Below are positions 35,690 through 49,000 of a stretch of DNA of 64,000 nt, piece after piece. The number at the start of each line of letters is the position of its first letter. Positions within the stretch are counted from its first letter, which is position 1. This DNA is from Centropus unirufus (Eukaryota; Chordata; Aves; Cuculiformes; Centropidae): NCBI GenBank assembly GCA_013397695.1, contig VYZI01000085.1, positions 2,758,379 through 2,822,378 of the forward strand, given 5' to 3'. Under the pieces are notes generated by a model that saw only the letters and a list, made by a program, of their open reading frames with translations, ran no database searches and was not told where the DNA came from. The position numbers were made by a program, and so were the translations under genes.

Positions 35690-36400
35690 GAGCAGCTCTC
35701 CAAAGGGCGTCACAGAAACCAGTTGAGCCACCCACAACCTGGGCCCCGGCTTTTCTGCCTCTTGGCTCTGCATTCCTTCTTCGTAGGGGGAAACTTGGCT
35801 CTGTGTTCCTTGCTCGTAGGTGGGATTTCCCCTTTTGAGTCACAGGGAAGCCTGGCAGCCTTCCTGATTCCATCCCACCCCCAGCTCCTCTCCGTGCGCA
35901 GCCTCCTTCACCAGGCACAGGTTTTCGGTCGCTGTGTGGTGCCTCCGTGGGAGTGCGGAGATGCTCGAGCGTGTTTCTGCTTGTGGATTCTGCACAGCCC
36001 TGGCCCGTCCTTCCCAGCCCCTGCCGCCTGATGGACTGGACCTGCGGCTAAACTTCCCATAGTGCGGAGGAGAGGAGCATGCAGGAAAAAATCCTAGGTT
36101 ATTGGCTTCCAAAGGTGATTCCCAACATCCACACAAGGGAGATTTGTGGCTCTGGCGGGGAATGATCCTAGTGGAAAGAGGCATTGCACAGCTTACACTT
36201 CCCTGTGCGGCGCAGGGGGTGTCCCCATGTCAGACCACATCGCTCCGACGCCAGGAGCTGGTGGAAGGAGCAGAAGCCTTCGCTGGCTGAGCAGAGACAG
36301 CAGGAAGAGAGGAGCTGCAGGACTGCGGCAGGGGCAGCTGGGCACGGTACAGGCCGTGCTGTCCTTAGCAGGGAGACAGGAGCTCTCCATCGCTAGAGTC
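35690..36400. other. CpG-enriched, GC-rich patch
   Basis: By eye this ~700-bp block holds about 28 CpG sites and is clearly richer in G+C than its surroundings. The CpG count is nevertheless well below a strict CpG island for this composition. It could be a weak promoter or an exon of an unannotated transcript. The open frames inside (up to 117 codons) lie on both strands and match nothing I recognise. Confidence 0.4.
35761..35826. repeat. Imperfect 33-bp tandem duplication
   Basis: Two adjacent units, 35,761-35,793 and 35,794-35,826, share CTTGGCTCTG, a TTCCTT core and TCGTAGG at the same offsets, with a handful of substitutions. This is an old local duplication inside the GC-rich patch. 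Confidence 0.88.
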
Positions 36401-37134
36401 ATCCTTACAACACCTTTAACCAACGGCCACTCATGGTGATGTCTTCTGGGCGAAAAAACATCAGTCAAACGTTTGGATGCTCCAGGTCCTTAGTGAAGAT
36501 GTTTCTACGCGCTATTCTGGAAATAGCACTAGCTTTTATTTACTCTGTAGATGTCCACATTAATTTGCCAAGTGCCATTACATAACAGCAATTAATTATA
36601 TTATTTCTTCATTACGAGCTGTGAGCACAGACTGTTTCCACAATGTGCTGAAATGCATTTCTGAAGCTCTTTTAAGTAGCTCTGAAGGGAAGATAGATGA
36701 GGACAAGCCAAGTGCCTAGATTAACAACAAATGATAAACCCAGGCCCCTTCAGTGAAGCCAAATTAAATATTCTGTTGTAGCCCTTGACCTAATTCCAGC
36801 TACTCGTTATTTCTCTTGTACTTTTTCATTAAAGAGATTTTTTTTTTAAGAGATTTTTAAAGATCTCTGTGTCTGCCTTGTGAATATACACTTCCGTTAA
36901 ACATATGTACCTTCACAGATTATTCCTGCAAGCCGCGGATAGTTTCAGATGGCTTTAAAAGTTGCCACTGCTTTTGTTGGAACTAGAATTTAATCCTCTA
37001 TGTAACGAGAAAAACTCCTGTTGTTAAGAACAGTGTTTTATCTATCTTGTTTTACATAATAGAAGCTATATCTGCTTGCAGACAACTCCAAATGTTACTG
37101 TCAGGATGTGATTCCTCGTTTCAAACTTCAAAAA

Positions 37135-37220
37135 CTTTTTTCTTTTCTTTCTCTCTTTCTCTCTTTCTCTTTCTTTCTCTTTCTTTCTTTGTTTCTCTCT
37201 CTCTCCCCCTCTCTTTCTTT
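37135..37220. repeat. Polypyrimidine (TTTC/TCTC) microsatellite
   Basis: Pure pyrimidine from 37,135 to 37,190, one G at 37,191, then pyrimidine to 37,220. It is built from TTTC and TC units. Positions 37,146-37,168 form a perfect mirror repeat, the arrangement known to favour intramolecular triplex DNA. The open frame across it (37,047-37,259) codes only Ser/Phe/Leu runs and is not a gene. Confidence 0.96.
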
Positions 37221-40200
37221 GACTTTTCTTTGCTCATTCCTACATTTTTAGTGTACTAATGTGTCCAGAAGTGGTGTGTAAGCTAGCAGTCAGTGTTGCA
37301 TACTATACTTACATAGATATTATATACTGTACTATGCTGTGTTACTGGAATTGTATGGTCTTGCAAGCACTTGTAAATATCAGCCAACATGGCATTGAGT
37401 TACTTAGAAGTATTTCATTCATTTAATGCTGTCTGGTTTTGAAGCCTTAAAATCTTTGGAGTTTCTTTTTTTAGGGTGCTCGTGTCTCTCCACATCTTCC
37501 CTGTAATAACTGATCTGTCTGTCCCTAGGATTGTCTCCTGTATTAGAAAAGACTTCTCTGTCTCCTATCTTATGGACTCAAAAGCAATCCTAAACTGCAT
37601 TGACCCATTTTGCCACTGTATTATTGTCAAGAGGAGATTTGCCAGATGTCTTAGATGTTTCATTATTGCCTCAAGGAATCCAACCTATCCTAGAATAAAA
37701 CTGATATTGAACAAAAAGGACCAAATTCTGATTTCAGGGACAATGAACCTACTGGACGAATTCAGCTGTAGCCTTGGAAATGAATTTGTGTTCATACTGG
37801 TGGAGCTGGGGTCAGCATCTGTCTAAAGATCTACTTTCAAAGTAAAGTTTTTGCCAGCTGGACACTAAACTATGTGCTAAGCTGAATCCCTGTATGTCAA
37901 GCTCATACACCCTTAAATTCCTTCTGGCCCAGGTAGGCTCCACATCTGTGTCCGTGTGTGGAGGTGTCCATGACATCTCTAGCACTTTTGCTGAGCAAAA
38001 GCTTGTGATTCAAACGCAGCACCAGTTCTGCTCCTCCAGAGGCAAAATTCCAGGCATGACAGGGCATAACAATGGAAGTCAATATGTCCACACATGCACC
38101 TGCTAAGTCACCTAACAATAAAGTTCTACAAAAGCCCAGCATACCTGCATTGTCACTGATTTTTGCTTGCTCTTTGGGCATAGGTTAGGGTCCTGCAGAA
38201 TCCTCCCTCTTTTTGGCTCAGCCCTGGCTATATTCATCTCCATGGCACAGTTTATTTCTCTTGGGTGGTCCATGTCTTTTGGTTTTGGCTAGTCAGCCCA
38301 GCAGATTTTATTATATTCACATGGAATTCCTTCCTCTTCTTTGGAAGTCTTCCACTTATGCCTGACTGCCACAGGCCTGCGGCCCTTGTAAGTCAGTACC
38401 ATCACCTGATCCCTCCCTTCGCTCTGCCTTGCTGTATTTGCTTATTCCACACTTGCCCGGTCAGTGATAAAACAATCCTACAACGGGAGCCAGGATACAA
38501 AGAAGGTTCACACTGCCCTAACATAACTTACTGCTCTGCTGTCTTTCAATTCCATTTCCTCAGTTCAAGTGAAAAATGAATGATGCATACAGAAAGAACA
38601 GAAAGTGCATTTTTAATCCTTTACTACCATCCTTATGCTTCTAAGTGTATGTAGTGTTTTTTTTACTGATCTGAGTTAATAAGATAGACAGGTAAAGTAG
38701 TCCTAAGACCTATACTCAGTAGTGTAAACGGCACCGACCCTCACACTTCCAGCTGTGAAAAATATTTTGTATGAGACCCTTTAAAACAGGAATTAAACTG
38801 GCTGCATTTTCTGGGTATGTGCAAGGGTACCTAAAGGACTCCTCTGCATAACTTTAAACCTCCATCTCTTGTGTCTCAAACTGCCATCCGGAGGATACAT
38901 TTTAGAACGTTCTGCTGATTTATGGTAGAGATTATTGAAATATGTGCCTACCCTGATTAAATCCAAACTATACCAGAAAAGGGACATTCGGTGACCTCTG
39001 TTCCACACCTCCTTTTTTCCAAAACCAATGTTGTAGTTGACAAGCAGGAGCTTACACTGAGCTGTGTTGGTAGAATGGGCAGTGACAGGGCAGGCTTGAA
39101 GGCAGAAGAACCTGTTCTTTCTCCAAGATGACATCTCCAGCAAAGCTTTTAGCATAGGGGCTGATAACAAAGGGAGGTGTACTCTGATTCTTCTCCTGCC
39201 GTAACAGTTATTAATCTGACACCAAATACAATTTTCCCATCTAATCAAAAGACAAACAAAAAATCGCTTTAGAGGTACCAACACATTTTTAGGCATGCTT
39301 CCAGTAAACAGTTTTACAAGGTGTTAATTAGATTTCCAGGACTGGAAATAAATATAATCAGATCAGAGTTAGTAGATCCAGAGTCAAACCAGAACAAAGA
39401 GAAATTGTAATTTCTAAGTATTCCCTATAGAAGATTCTGGAGTGTCTTAATTTGACACATCAGTTTTGAAAGGAAAATTCCTCTGACTTATGACAGCAAT
39501 GAATGCATAGTCCATAGTCATAAGGTCTGGAAAATCTGTCCACTGCTAGAGGGAAAAGGAGACAGTGAAATCACATACACTGTGAAGATCCATACAAATT
39601 AGATAAGCAAATTCTTATTTTTAGCATTTGCCCGAGAGCAAAGACAAGGGAACAGCACATAAACAACTCAGAAGGGAACAAGTAACCTAGGCTCATCCAG
39701 GGGACATTGAAACAGTCGAGTTCCAGATGCAGAGTGTTCTCGTGTAACTGAAGAACATGTAGCTCTCATATTTGAAGAAAAATTGTATTGAGCAATTAAA
39801 TAGGGAAGAAAAAATACCTATTTCTGTCCCTACCTTGCCACTGCAGCAGGGATCTTGCAAAATGCCAAGCGTCTTCTGCTCAAAGCTGAGGGCTGGAGCA
39901 AATCAAAGATTTCACTTGCCCAGATTTATGAGAATGTCTTGGCACTTAATTCTCCCTAAACTCCCACAGAAGTCAAATGGGTTTCAGGAATATAAATCTC
40001 TGAGGCCTTTTGGATCTAAAACATAACTTGGGCTTAATTTGAAACCCAGCACCAAAACAGTGATTTTGAACATTTTTTAACCATCTGGAGGTGCTTGACA
40101 TTTTTAGTTACAATTTTCCCTGCCTTTCTCGGAGGAGCATAAAGATAGAACAACGCTGTAGCACAGGGAATATGGAAATCGGTTTTGAGCTTTCACTCTG

Positions 40201-41749
40201 ACATATTTTAAGCAAAAAGAACGAATAACACACACTTTCATAGCTTCTTCTGAAGCAACTGCCTCTACCAGAAAAGGAGATAGCAATATATTTCCTCAAG
40301 GAACTTCGCAAGATAAAAAAGGAAGCCCTGCTCTGTTCTGGGAGTGAAGAGGCAGAAGTGGTATCACCGGGAAGAGGAATCGGAGCTGTGGAATCTGAAC
40401 GGACAGGAGATCCTCCCAGACTGCACAGAATAAAATCGCTTGCGGTGCAGAGTGTAAGATCCAGTTTGGCTCCACGGCTTCCCTAGAAAACAGCACATGG
40501 CTTCCTGCTCATCAACCGACTCTCCAGATCCCTTCTGCTTGCTCTTCCAAATTCTCCTGTAGCACTGGATTAGGAATTTTGCACCAGAGATCAAGCACCT
40601 GAACTTTAGGAACAGATCTGTTACTGAATCTGGCCTTAAAGGCCAATCAGAATTCCACACAGGTTGGAGTTCTGTAGATTCATCTGGTAACTTGCTCACA
40701 TGTTTGCACAGGACTTCATTAGAAGCTGCATGAGATTTGGTAGGAACAAGCAGTGTCTCAGGTTGTGTTATAACCCCATCATTTCTGCTGCTCCTGCTTG
40801 GTTGATGTGGGATAGAAGGGCGGTCGTCTGACCAAAACTAACATTTCTTTGATCACTCACGTGCCAAACCCATAAAGCTACATCTATGTAAAAGCCAAGG
40901 GACAGAGATCCAAATGAGTCATTACTAGTCCAGGACAGACTGTAAATGCAGTTTATATCTGCAATTTATAGGAGAACATAGGATCTCTCTCCTTGGACCT
41001 TATCTTAATTAAAATAGCTAAAATATGATCAGGATTTGTTCACGCTACAAGCCAAACTAAATTGGAATCCTCTCCACTGATTCAATTTTGTTTGTAAGTA
41101 AGGGCAGCAATTAAAGATACCATTACCCTTGTGATGATTGTTTCCATCCTCCATGTGACTCTTATTTGAGCATCTGTGTTCTTGTGAGCAAACCTGTGAT
41201 GATAATCCCCTGAATTCTGCTTGTTTATTTTCTCTGAAAAATTATGCTTGTCTGTAACCTGAAGACCATACAATTAAATCTACGTAAATTAAATTAAAAC
41301 CACTTTTTCAAAATAATATGACTTGTACCTATTGAATGATATTCTCACTTTCAGACAAAGATTTTTTTTATGACGGGACAGAGTTTCAAAATTGCTTCAG
41401 GCTCTGTAAGAGCAAAGGAAATTCTTTGTACTTCTGCATTGTGAGAAATCTGAACAATGGCAGCCAAGCTGAGAAGAAAAACATTTCCCAGAGCAGAATC
41501 TCCTGGAAAAGGATCAGTTCTTTGTATCAGCGTGTGGCACTACCCACTAGCTGCTTGTGAAAAAAAAACCAAACAAACATGGAAAGTCTCAGTATTTGGA
41601 ACAGATCAACAAAAGGCAGCCCTGGAATAGACTGAAGTGTTTACCAGCTTTTTTCATCACCCTTCTAAAACAGATCAGTTGCAATAGCATGGGCCTGACA
41701 TATTTATTGCCAGCCAAGGATGGATGAGATCTCAACCTAGAGGAGGAAA
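37221..41749. other. Non-coding stretch, no gene seen
   Basis: Unique sequence. It contains the longest open frame of the window (38,793-39,296 minus, 167 codons), which has no recognised domain, no clear codon bias and many Trp and Cys residues. No repeat was named before the CR1 that starts near 41,750. Confidence 0.6.
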
Positions 41750-43085
41750 AATATGGATGAAGGAGTTATCAACTGCGCCTGATGAACTTTGTCATCCTAA
41801 GTTATTTAAAGAAGTAACTGAAGCAGTTCCATAACTCGTAATAGTTCTCCCTAAAAACTGGTACCCGTGTCCCAAGTGAAAAATAATAAATGTCGTTCCT
41901 GTTCTAAGAAGCAATGATGCAGTCAGCAGCTGGGGAATTACCAGTCACATCTCCCAATTAAGATTCCTGGGAAAATAGTGAAAAATTCCCAAACACATTA
42001 TATATAAGCACATGGGAAAGCCCAAAGATTCACAGACATGAAAAGTTTATTGAGAACAAATTTGGCCAAAAGAATCCAATTTCCTTCTGCCAAAGGTAAC
42101 TGTGAATGGAGAAGAAGCAGAAGGAATCAAAAGTCTTGGCTAGAGTAAAGCTCTGGCCATCGTCTCATATACAACACAGAGAAGGAAGTGTCCTCCAGGT
42201 GAAGCTGCTGTAGGATGGATGCAGGACTGTTTGGAAACTGCAATCTTCAATGATTCCTAGTGGAAAATGCAGGGCTTCTGCTGCGTTGAGCAGCACTCCG
42301 TGCCAGCCAAGTGCTGCTTACTGTTCTCAGCGGTGACTTGGAAGATGGAAGAGAGACCAGGCTTGTTAAACTTGCAAATGGTAGCAAGCTGGGAGCGATT
42401 GCGAGTGGGCAGTATAAATTTGGAAAGCAGTCTGAAAATAAATACAGGTCAATAGGAGTAAGTGCTAGGCTGTCGCGAACAGAAACAGTCAATTGCAAAA
42501 ATAAAAGATGGGAATTAAAGATAAAGCAGCGCTAATGCCGAACTGGGACTCTGAGTGACTCACAAGCTGGACATGAGTCAACAGTGCAAATGCAGCCTCA
42601 AAGAATGGATGATACTGAGAGTTCTAAATCAAAGTGCAGTTTGGAAGACGTGAACTTTTCCTCTACTTCCCAATGGTGAAGTTTGGAATACATTTTGGGC
42701 CCCAGTTTTGAGGACTGTTCTTCAAGAAAGTCATTGCTCAGATTAAGGAAATTCAGAGGAGAGCTGCATAAAGGATGTTTTAATTCCTATGAAGGAATGA
42801 GCAAGATGAGATTGTATTCCTTGAAGCACTGAAAACTGGGAGAGCAGTGAAATCCAGCCCAAAATGGACAGAAAAGGAACAAAAGCCTAAATGGGGAGAG
42901 GTGGTTGGAAAATTTCAGGTAAGATATTAGAAATGCTTTCCAGTGATAATAAACTCCAGAACAGTTGATCTAGGAAGATTTCAGCCTCCAGTGCTGAAAA
43001 CCTTTAAGGACACTGGTGAGGAAAGGCACAGGACAGTATTCCTGCTGTGTGGCTGAGGGATGAACTTGGTGACTCCCCAAGGCTT
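41750..43085 (+). mobile_element. Old, long CR1 LINE with reverse-transcriptase remnants
   Basis: CR1 ORF2 encodes an endonuclease and reverse transcriptase used for retrotransposition. Here the start of the reverse-transcriptase region can still be traced in order: CHPKLFKEVTEAVP (near 41,789), IINVVPV (near 41,890), then GNYQSHLPIKIPGKI (41,933 on), which parallels the conserved CR1 NYRPVSL..PGK segment. Further on, VKLANGSKLGAIA (about 42,365-42,403) aligns with the catalytic FADDTKLG block, its FADD now LANG. The distance between these blocks is shorter than in a full element, so an internal deletion is likely. A 3' section follows (MSQQC near 42,573; WAPVL near 42,697) and the tail ends at GAACTTGGTGACTCC near 43,075. 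Several stops and frameshifts make it inactive. The old subfamily cannot be named. Confidence 0.88.
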
Positions 43086-46000
43086 TCTACAACCACTTTT
43101 GATGCCTTTCTAGATGCGTTGGTCTCAAGCTGCTTAATACACCTCCATTTGGGGAGTAATAATAAGCCCATTTGTAGCCACATCTTTTTTTTTTCATTGA
43201 GTCCCTCTTGTAACTTCCATAACTCCATGCTTTTTTTAGGCTCTGTACAGCTCCAAAGGGGCAGTGCTGGGTCTGGTGCAGTCCCTGAGCTGCAGCTGCT
43301 TGCAGTGTCCCTTACCGCACGTCGCTGGAGGCAGGCAGCCCACCAGCCTCCTTACAGTGCTGGGCACACTTAAATAAGCAAATAATATGCCTGGCAGTCC
43401 TACTCGGGGGGCGCAAATTGCTGGCCTGGTCACTGAGTTTGGCCTTGATGGTGTGGCTGGGCCACCCTGGAAAGAACAGCAGAGATCTGCTGCGGTCGGT
43501 GAGCATCATCTCTGCTCTCCCAAGAAACATTGAAAGCTGCTTCCAAACTCCCCCCAGACAATTTGTGCATCTGATATCAGTGCTGTTATAAATTAAGTTT
43601 CACCCATCCACCGTTCCCTACCGCTTAATCCTCTGTTAAAGACAAATCCCCTTCTTAATGGCTTTATTTAAAATGTGTTAACAATTTTTGTTTATCTGAT
43701 TTCAAGATAATGGATAAGAATTATCCAACATAATGATTTTGCAAAACACAAATTCCCTCTGATATGGCAACAAAGTGGATATAAACTCATTATAGTTCTG
43801 TGTGAAAATACTTGGACATAAACGTATGGTGGGGTTCAAACAAACACACAGAACAAGTTGTAGAAATGTTTGCAAGTGATAAACTGTTGTTGTTTAGATA
43901 AGGAAAACACTGCAACATTCTTGTTTATATTGTGAGTGAGCTTACTTGAAACAGATTCTCCTTGAACAAATAATCTCATAAATGGAACAAGCCTCAAGTG
44001 GAATTTTCTCCCTGAAGTCAAAACCAGCAATATCTGCTTAGATTGTACAGAACAGACAAAAGAAGCACTGCAGCTGCACAAAACGCTCGCTCCTAACACC
44101 AGAAAAAATCAAACCCAGAGCTGAAAAGGATGATACTAGTACAATACCCCTCGAAGTGTCTCTCTGTGTTAGGTACCTTCTTAAATCTGATCTTAAATTA
44201 TTTCTTTTGCTCTTTCCTATCAGTTCGGAATTTGCAAGAAACACTCTAACGTGTCTATGTATAAACAAAACATATAATAACTTCATAATTTTCTCATTTA
44301 ACTCAGTAAACTCCTTCTGTTGTTATATTTTTCAAAGAAACCTTTCAGAAAACCAGAAACTTATTCAGGCTAAGATGGTCTATGTATGTATTTATAGGAC
44401 ATTTATCTGTTATATCTGATGGCTGCATAAAGAGCCTATTAATCTAGATTTCCTCACTAAATTCTCTAGATAGAAAGCGATGAGGTGCCTGAGGCTGCAC
44501 TCAGTGCCTGTGCATACTGTGACGTCAACAGAGATTCCCTTCCTGAGTATTCCACAAACATATTGGCCTACAGAAGATATATTTTTCATGAAACTGAAGA
44601 AATAAGGAAAAGTTCAGGATGTGAGTCCCGCTTTACTTCACTGAAATTGTTGTTCCTTGTCGTTCCTTTCAGGGGAATTTACTGAAAACGCATTTCACCT
44701 AAGTCTGTTTTAAAACTACTCTGTTACATTTAACCCTCAAATTCCTGTTCAGAAGAAGTAACGCATTTATTTTTTATTTGATCATGGGTCTAAGCACAGG
44801 AAAGAGGGGGAGATACTGTCCTACTTATTGAGGATTTGGCCTTTCTTTCTAACTGCTAGCCAAGCAATAATCCTGAAGAAAAAAATACCTTCCTAGCACT
44901 CACTGCTCATTGAATGAAATAAAGAATTCACTCTGGCTTGGGCCTCGTTATAAATATAACTGGAGCAAACTACAACCTGAGCACAGACAGAACCTATAAA
45001 GAATAAAATCTTTGCTGTCACTGTTGCTAACAACGCTCAACAAAAATCAAAAGGACTCAATGTGCAATGGATGGGATGAAAACTTGCCAAAGCTGTGTAT
45101 AATGACATTAAGAACAGGGGCTTAGTTCCCATAACTGTGGTTAACCCTGGTCTCTTTTAGCACTAATGAATATTTAGGGCTCATTCCTGCTTCATATGGG
45201 AAATCTCTTTTGTGGTTACAGCAACTGGTTGACCTTCTTTGTAAAATCATATAGATGATAAAATGGAAAAGAATATGTTCTAGTTAGATATCAGCCAGTT
45301 GTCAGCCATATGCTATTTTGGGAATCACACTTGCAATACTGTAAGTCAAGGCAAGATATGGCCTTCTGTCAAGGATGTGGCTTTACAGGAGTTTATAAGG
45401 ACTTTGGGTCTTCTATCAAGACCTTGAAAAACTATTACTGTAAAGCCGCTTGAATCAAGATTGTAGTAATTCAGGAGATTAATGATTCTGTAGACAAGAA
45501 TATTACAAGCACCTCTTTATGGTATTCGGATATAATTCAGCAAGGTACTTAAATGCTTGTTTACTGCTAGTATACACTTCAGGAGATACGTATATGCTCT
45601 GCTGAAGTAAAACCTAAATTACTAAGGGTAAACTTCCAGGTCATATTTTGAAAAGCAGCTTTTCCTCTTATTGCTTCATCAAATTTATTTATTGCCAAGA
45701 GTCAAAGCCACAACACCGGGAAAGAATTCCAGTGCCTTTGCAGGTCTGCGGAATTCTAAAGACTGACTGCTGGAGGACAAGTTCTTCTGTGAGCACCAGA
45801 AATAATGGGAGGACTGCCCTCCATCAATTTGTATCCTTTGTCTCCACCAGCATTCGCCTACACCATCGTATTGGTGCAGCTTCTCCCTCCTCGTGTCCCA
45901 AAACCTCCTCAGGCTGCGCTTGCCTGGAGATGTGGGACCTGGTCTTTGCCAGAGTGCGTGGCACTCAGGTTGAACCTCTGCTTCCTCCAGTGATGGCACT

Positions 46001-49000
46001 AATGTAGATTTTCTCCTCTGAAGAGCCTTCAGTTTTCTTGAAACTTAATTATGAATTAGACTGTTGTGGTATTTTTGTCAAATTTGGCTAAAATTTTCCC
46101 ATGGGTATAAAACATCTTCAGGGAGATTGGACTGTGTTATTGCTAATAATGTCTAAAACTACTTTTCATGAGATGCTAAGCTATAAAGAAAATGACTGCC
46201 AGCATTAAAGAAATGTGCTTTTAGGAGAAAGTCCTTTCCAGAATAAATTTGGGACTGCATTTCAGAAGTTAACAATGTTCACACCAATTACCTGTGAGTA
46301 TAAATCTTCTTTACTAACAGAAAGTAAAAATCTGCTTTAGCATGCAGTTCTAACTAAACAGAACATAAGCAACCAGAGAGATTCCATGAAGAGAAGGAAA
46401 AAGCAAGGCTGTGGGCAGAGAGCAGGGGAAGTAGGCAAAGGGAGTGGTTCTCACAATTCTATTTATTTGTGTATTTATTTATGTGTTTGATTTTGGAGAC
46501 GCTATTCTCAATGGACTAAAGCTGCTGGAATTATAACTTCTCTAAGTTCAGCGGAGTTCTCCTAGGACTTCAGTGGATTCTTCTCTCCGAGGAAAATCCG
46601 GGAGAGGATCTCTAGCCTAATTTCTTTCCTTGGCTGAGAATACCCAGTGACTGAAGCCGGTGTCCTCAAAGAGCACATTTTTACCACCTTGCCTAACAAA
46701 TTCCAGAGCCAGTGACCTCCAGAGTGTAAGAGGTTACTGCTGTCTGTAGGTTTTCCAGAGGCACTGAAAAAAGACAGACGAAAAGGAAAGGTTGAGTGTG
46801 TACCGTGGGAAGGCCTGGTGAAGATTGTCTGAATCCAGCTCATGTTCTCTTTTTACTTTTTTACCTTTCCTGGATATAGGTAGAAAACAGATTAAAAGTC
46901 CCCAGAAAATGTCGGGTTAGATATAAAAGCTGAATGGTGCCTGTCGCCAGCAAGACTCAAACAAGTAAGTGCCTGTTGTCTGCTATTTTTACTGGACTCC
47001 CCAAAAATTCTTCTTACAACCAGCATTTGTCTTCTATCTAGTGACTTATTTTCATAAATTCAATCAGACTTTCTTATCTCCTCTTGGAGTTTAACAGTTT
47101 ATAACATATTTTCACTTAACCCTTGAGTGACCCAAACTGCACATTTAGTGCCACATTTCTGCCTCTTCAGCCTCCCAGGAAATAATTTTCCCCTCTGTGA
47201 TTTGATGTAATATGCAGCATGCCAGGGGCTCTCACAAGCCTTCCCTGTCTTGTTTCAGATACATCTTGTAGGCAGAAAATCTAGGCAGATGAGGTTTACG
47301 GTGCACAACCAGTGAATTCCCTTTTTCAGTACCTCAGCCTGCCCTTTTTGTACCATGGGGAGCATTTTCCTGCCTCTCAAAGGAACGGTGAGTCCTGCTG
47401 GACATGTGCCCAAATGCACCCAAGCAGAGGGTGCATTAGGATAAGGTCTGCTTTCAGTAATACCGACTGCCAGTAAACTCAAGAGGCCCATTAAAAATAG
47501 AAAGAGTTAAGACAAGTGGTGCAGCCACACAGAACTTTCCTGGCAGGAGAGAAAAGGGGTGCACTGGAGCAGTGACATAAATTTCAGGCTCATAAGGATT
47601 CCCTCTGCTATGGTGACCTCGCCAAGACTTCTTAAATCATGAAGAGGGGCTGCTTTGTATAGTAATAATGGTTTAGCTACAAATTAACATTTTAACTCAT
47701 TCCATGAGGCTGGCAGAGACCGAAAACAACCACCTTCTGCTCTAAGTGTCAAAATTCAGTCATTTCAGCTACACATTTAGAAAGCCAGGATATGGAAATG
47801 AGTTTCTGTTTGTCCACCTCTTTATCATCCTCCCATTTGATTTATTCTTCGGCAGTGTTTAGGATTATGTCTTTTGATACATTGGATCTTTGGAGAAATT
47901 AGAAATAAGAAAGGCTGATTTTTTTTTCATTTCAGCCTACTGAGAATGAAGACTTTTCAGTTATTTGATGACCTGAGTGAGCAGCAGTTGCAGAAAAGAA
48001 TAAGGAATTGACTGACACAAAATACATTTGTATTTTAGAGCTTTCCATAGTGCCAGCAAAAGCAAGTAATTCTTATGGATTCGGAAAGATTCAAAAGAAC
48101 AGACCTAAGGAAGACACAACCCAGGAGGTCACAGATCTGAGAAAGTGAAAAAGAGCCACCTTCTTCCTCCACATTCCCCTTCAAACACCTGCATGCAAAC
48201 AAGTAAGCCATGAACCAGACAGAAATCCGGATTTGGATGCTGATTCTCCCTGTTTGTGCCCCCAGGTCTGGCAAGACTGGAAGCCAAGAGAGGAACAGAG
48301 TCCTTGCTGAGAGCTGCACCTCCTCTTAGGAGCTGGTAGCTAGGAATGCTGTAGTGGACTCCACTTGGCTCCTTCCAGTGGAAGACCTCGCCACCTCTCC
48401 TGTCAAACCACAGCTGTGAATGGCACATGGATATAGAGTGAAGGCATAATTCCTCATTTCTTACGTCCTCATTACTCTGTGAGCTGCAAAGGTTCGGCTC
48501 TTTCCAGTGGCAGACCTGCTGGTACCAGGTCCCAAGACAGCCCCTAACTCAGGGCCTCCTTCAACAGCCGATCTGATATCGGGGCAGGGGAGGATCTCAA
48601 CTTGAAGATATCAACAGCCTGGTAAAAGGACTGAAACAGTTACTCAGCAGAAGGGAAACCTCCTTCCTCCCCCGCTCCCTTCAGTCTGAAAAGTCACCTT
48701 GCACATTGCAAGAGCTCTCTCTGCCTACTGACAACTTGGCAGCCCTGACAAGAGCAATTTGACTTTGGATGGGAGCTGGAACTGTGGCAAGCATATAGTT
48801 ACAAAAATAAGTCACGCTTTGCTTCCATTGAGAGCATGTTCTATTTATAGCACATTCCAGATTATGCAAGGATTCCCAGAACACTGCAGGCTCCGGTTGA
48901 AAATTATATCTAGCATGGAGCATAAGAAGCAATGTCTTAAAAATCCCATTGTTAGCAGAAAGAGCATCTTGCAGTTCTATTTACAGAAAAGCTGGGGTAA

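Larger units (their letters stand above)
31299..37134. other. Non-coding stretch with CpG-enriched patches
   Basis: Mostly unique AT-rich DNA. It includes a 16-A run (32,621-32,636), a candidate exon (33,063-33,204) and two GC-rich patches (about 34,620-34,890 and 35,690-36,400). The complex AT-rich block at 36,545-36,790 (ATTAATTTGCCAAG, CAATTAATTAT) has the texture of a conserved non-coding element. Overlapping open frames in the GC-rich patches occur on both strands and reflect base composition. Confidence 0.55.

Noticed and set aside
37047..37259. Ser/Phe/Leu-rich 70-codon open frame
   Set aside because: It is simply the translation of the polypyrimidine microsatellite.
38793..39296. Longest open frame (167 codons, minus)
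   Set aside because: No recognised domain, no evident codon bias, no promoter or splice context. A frame of this size can arise by chance in 64 kb read in six frames.
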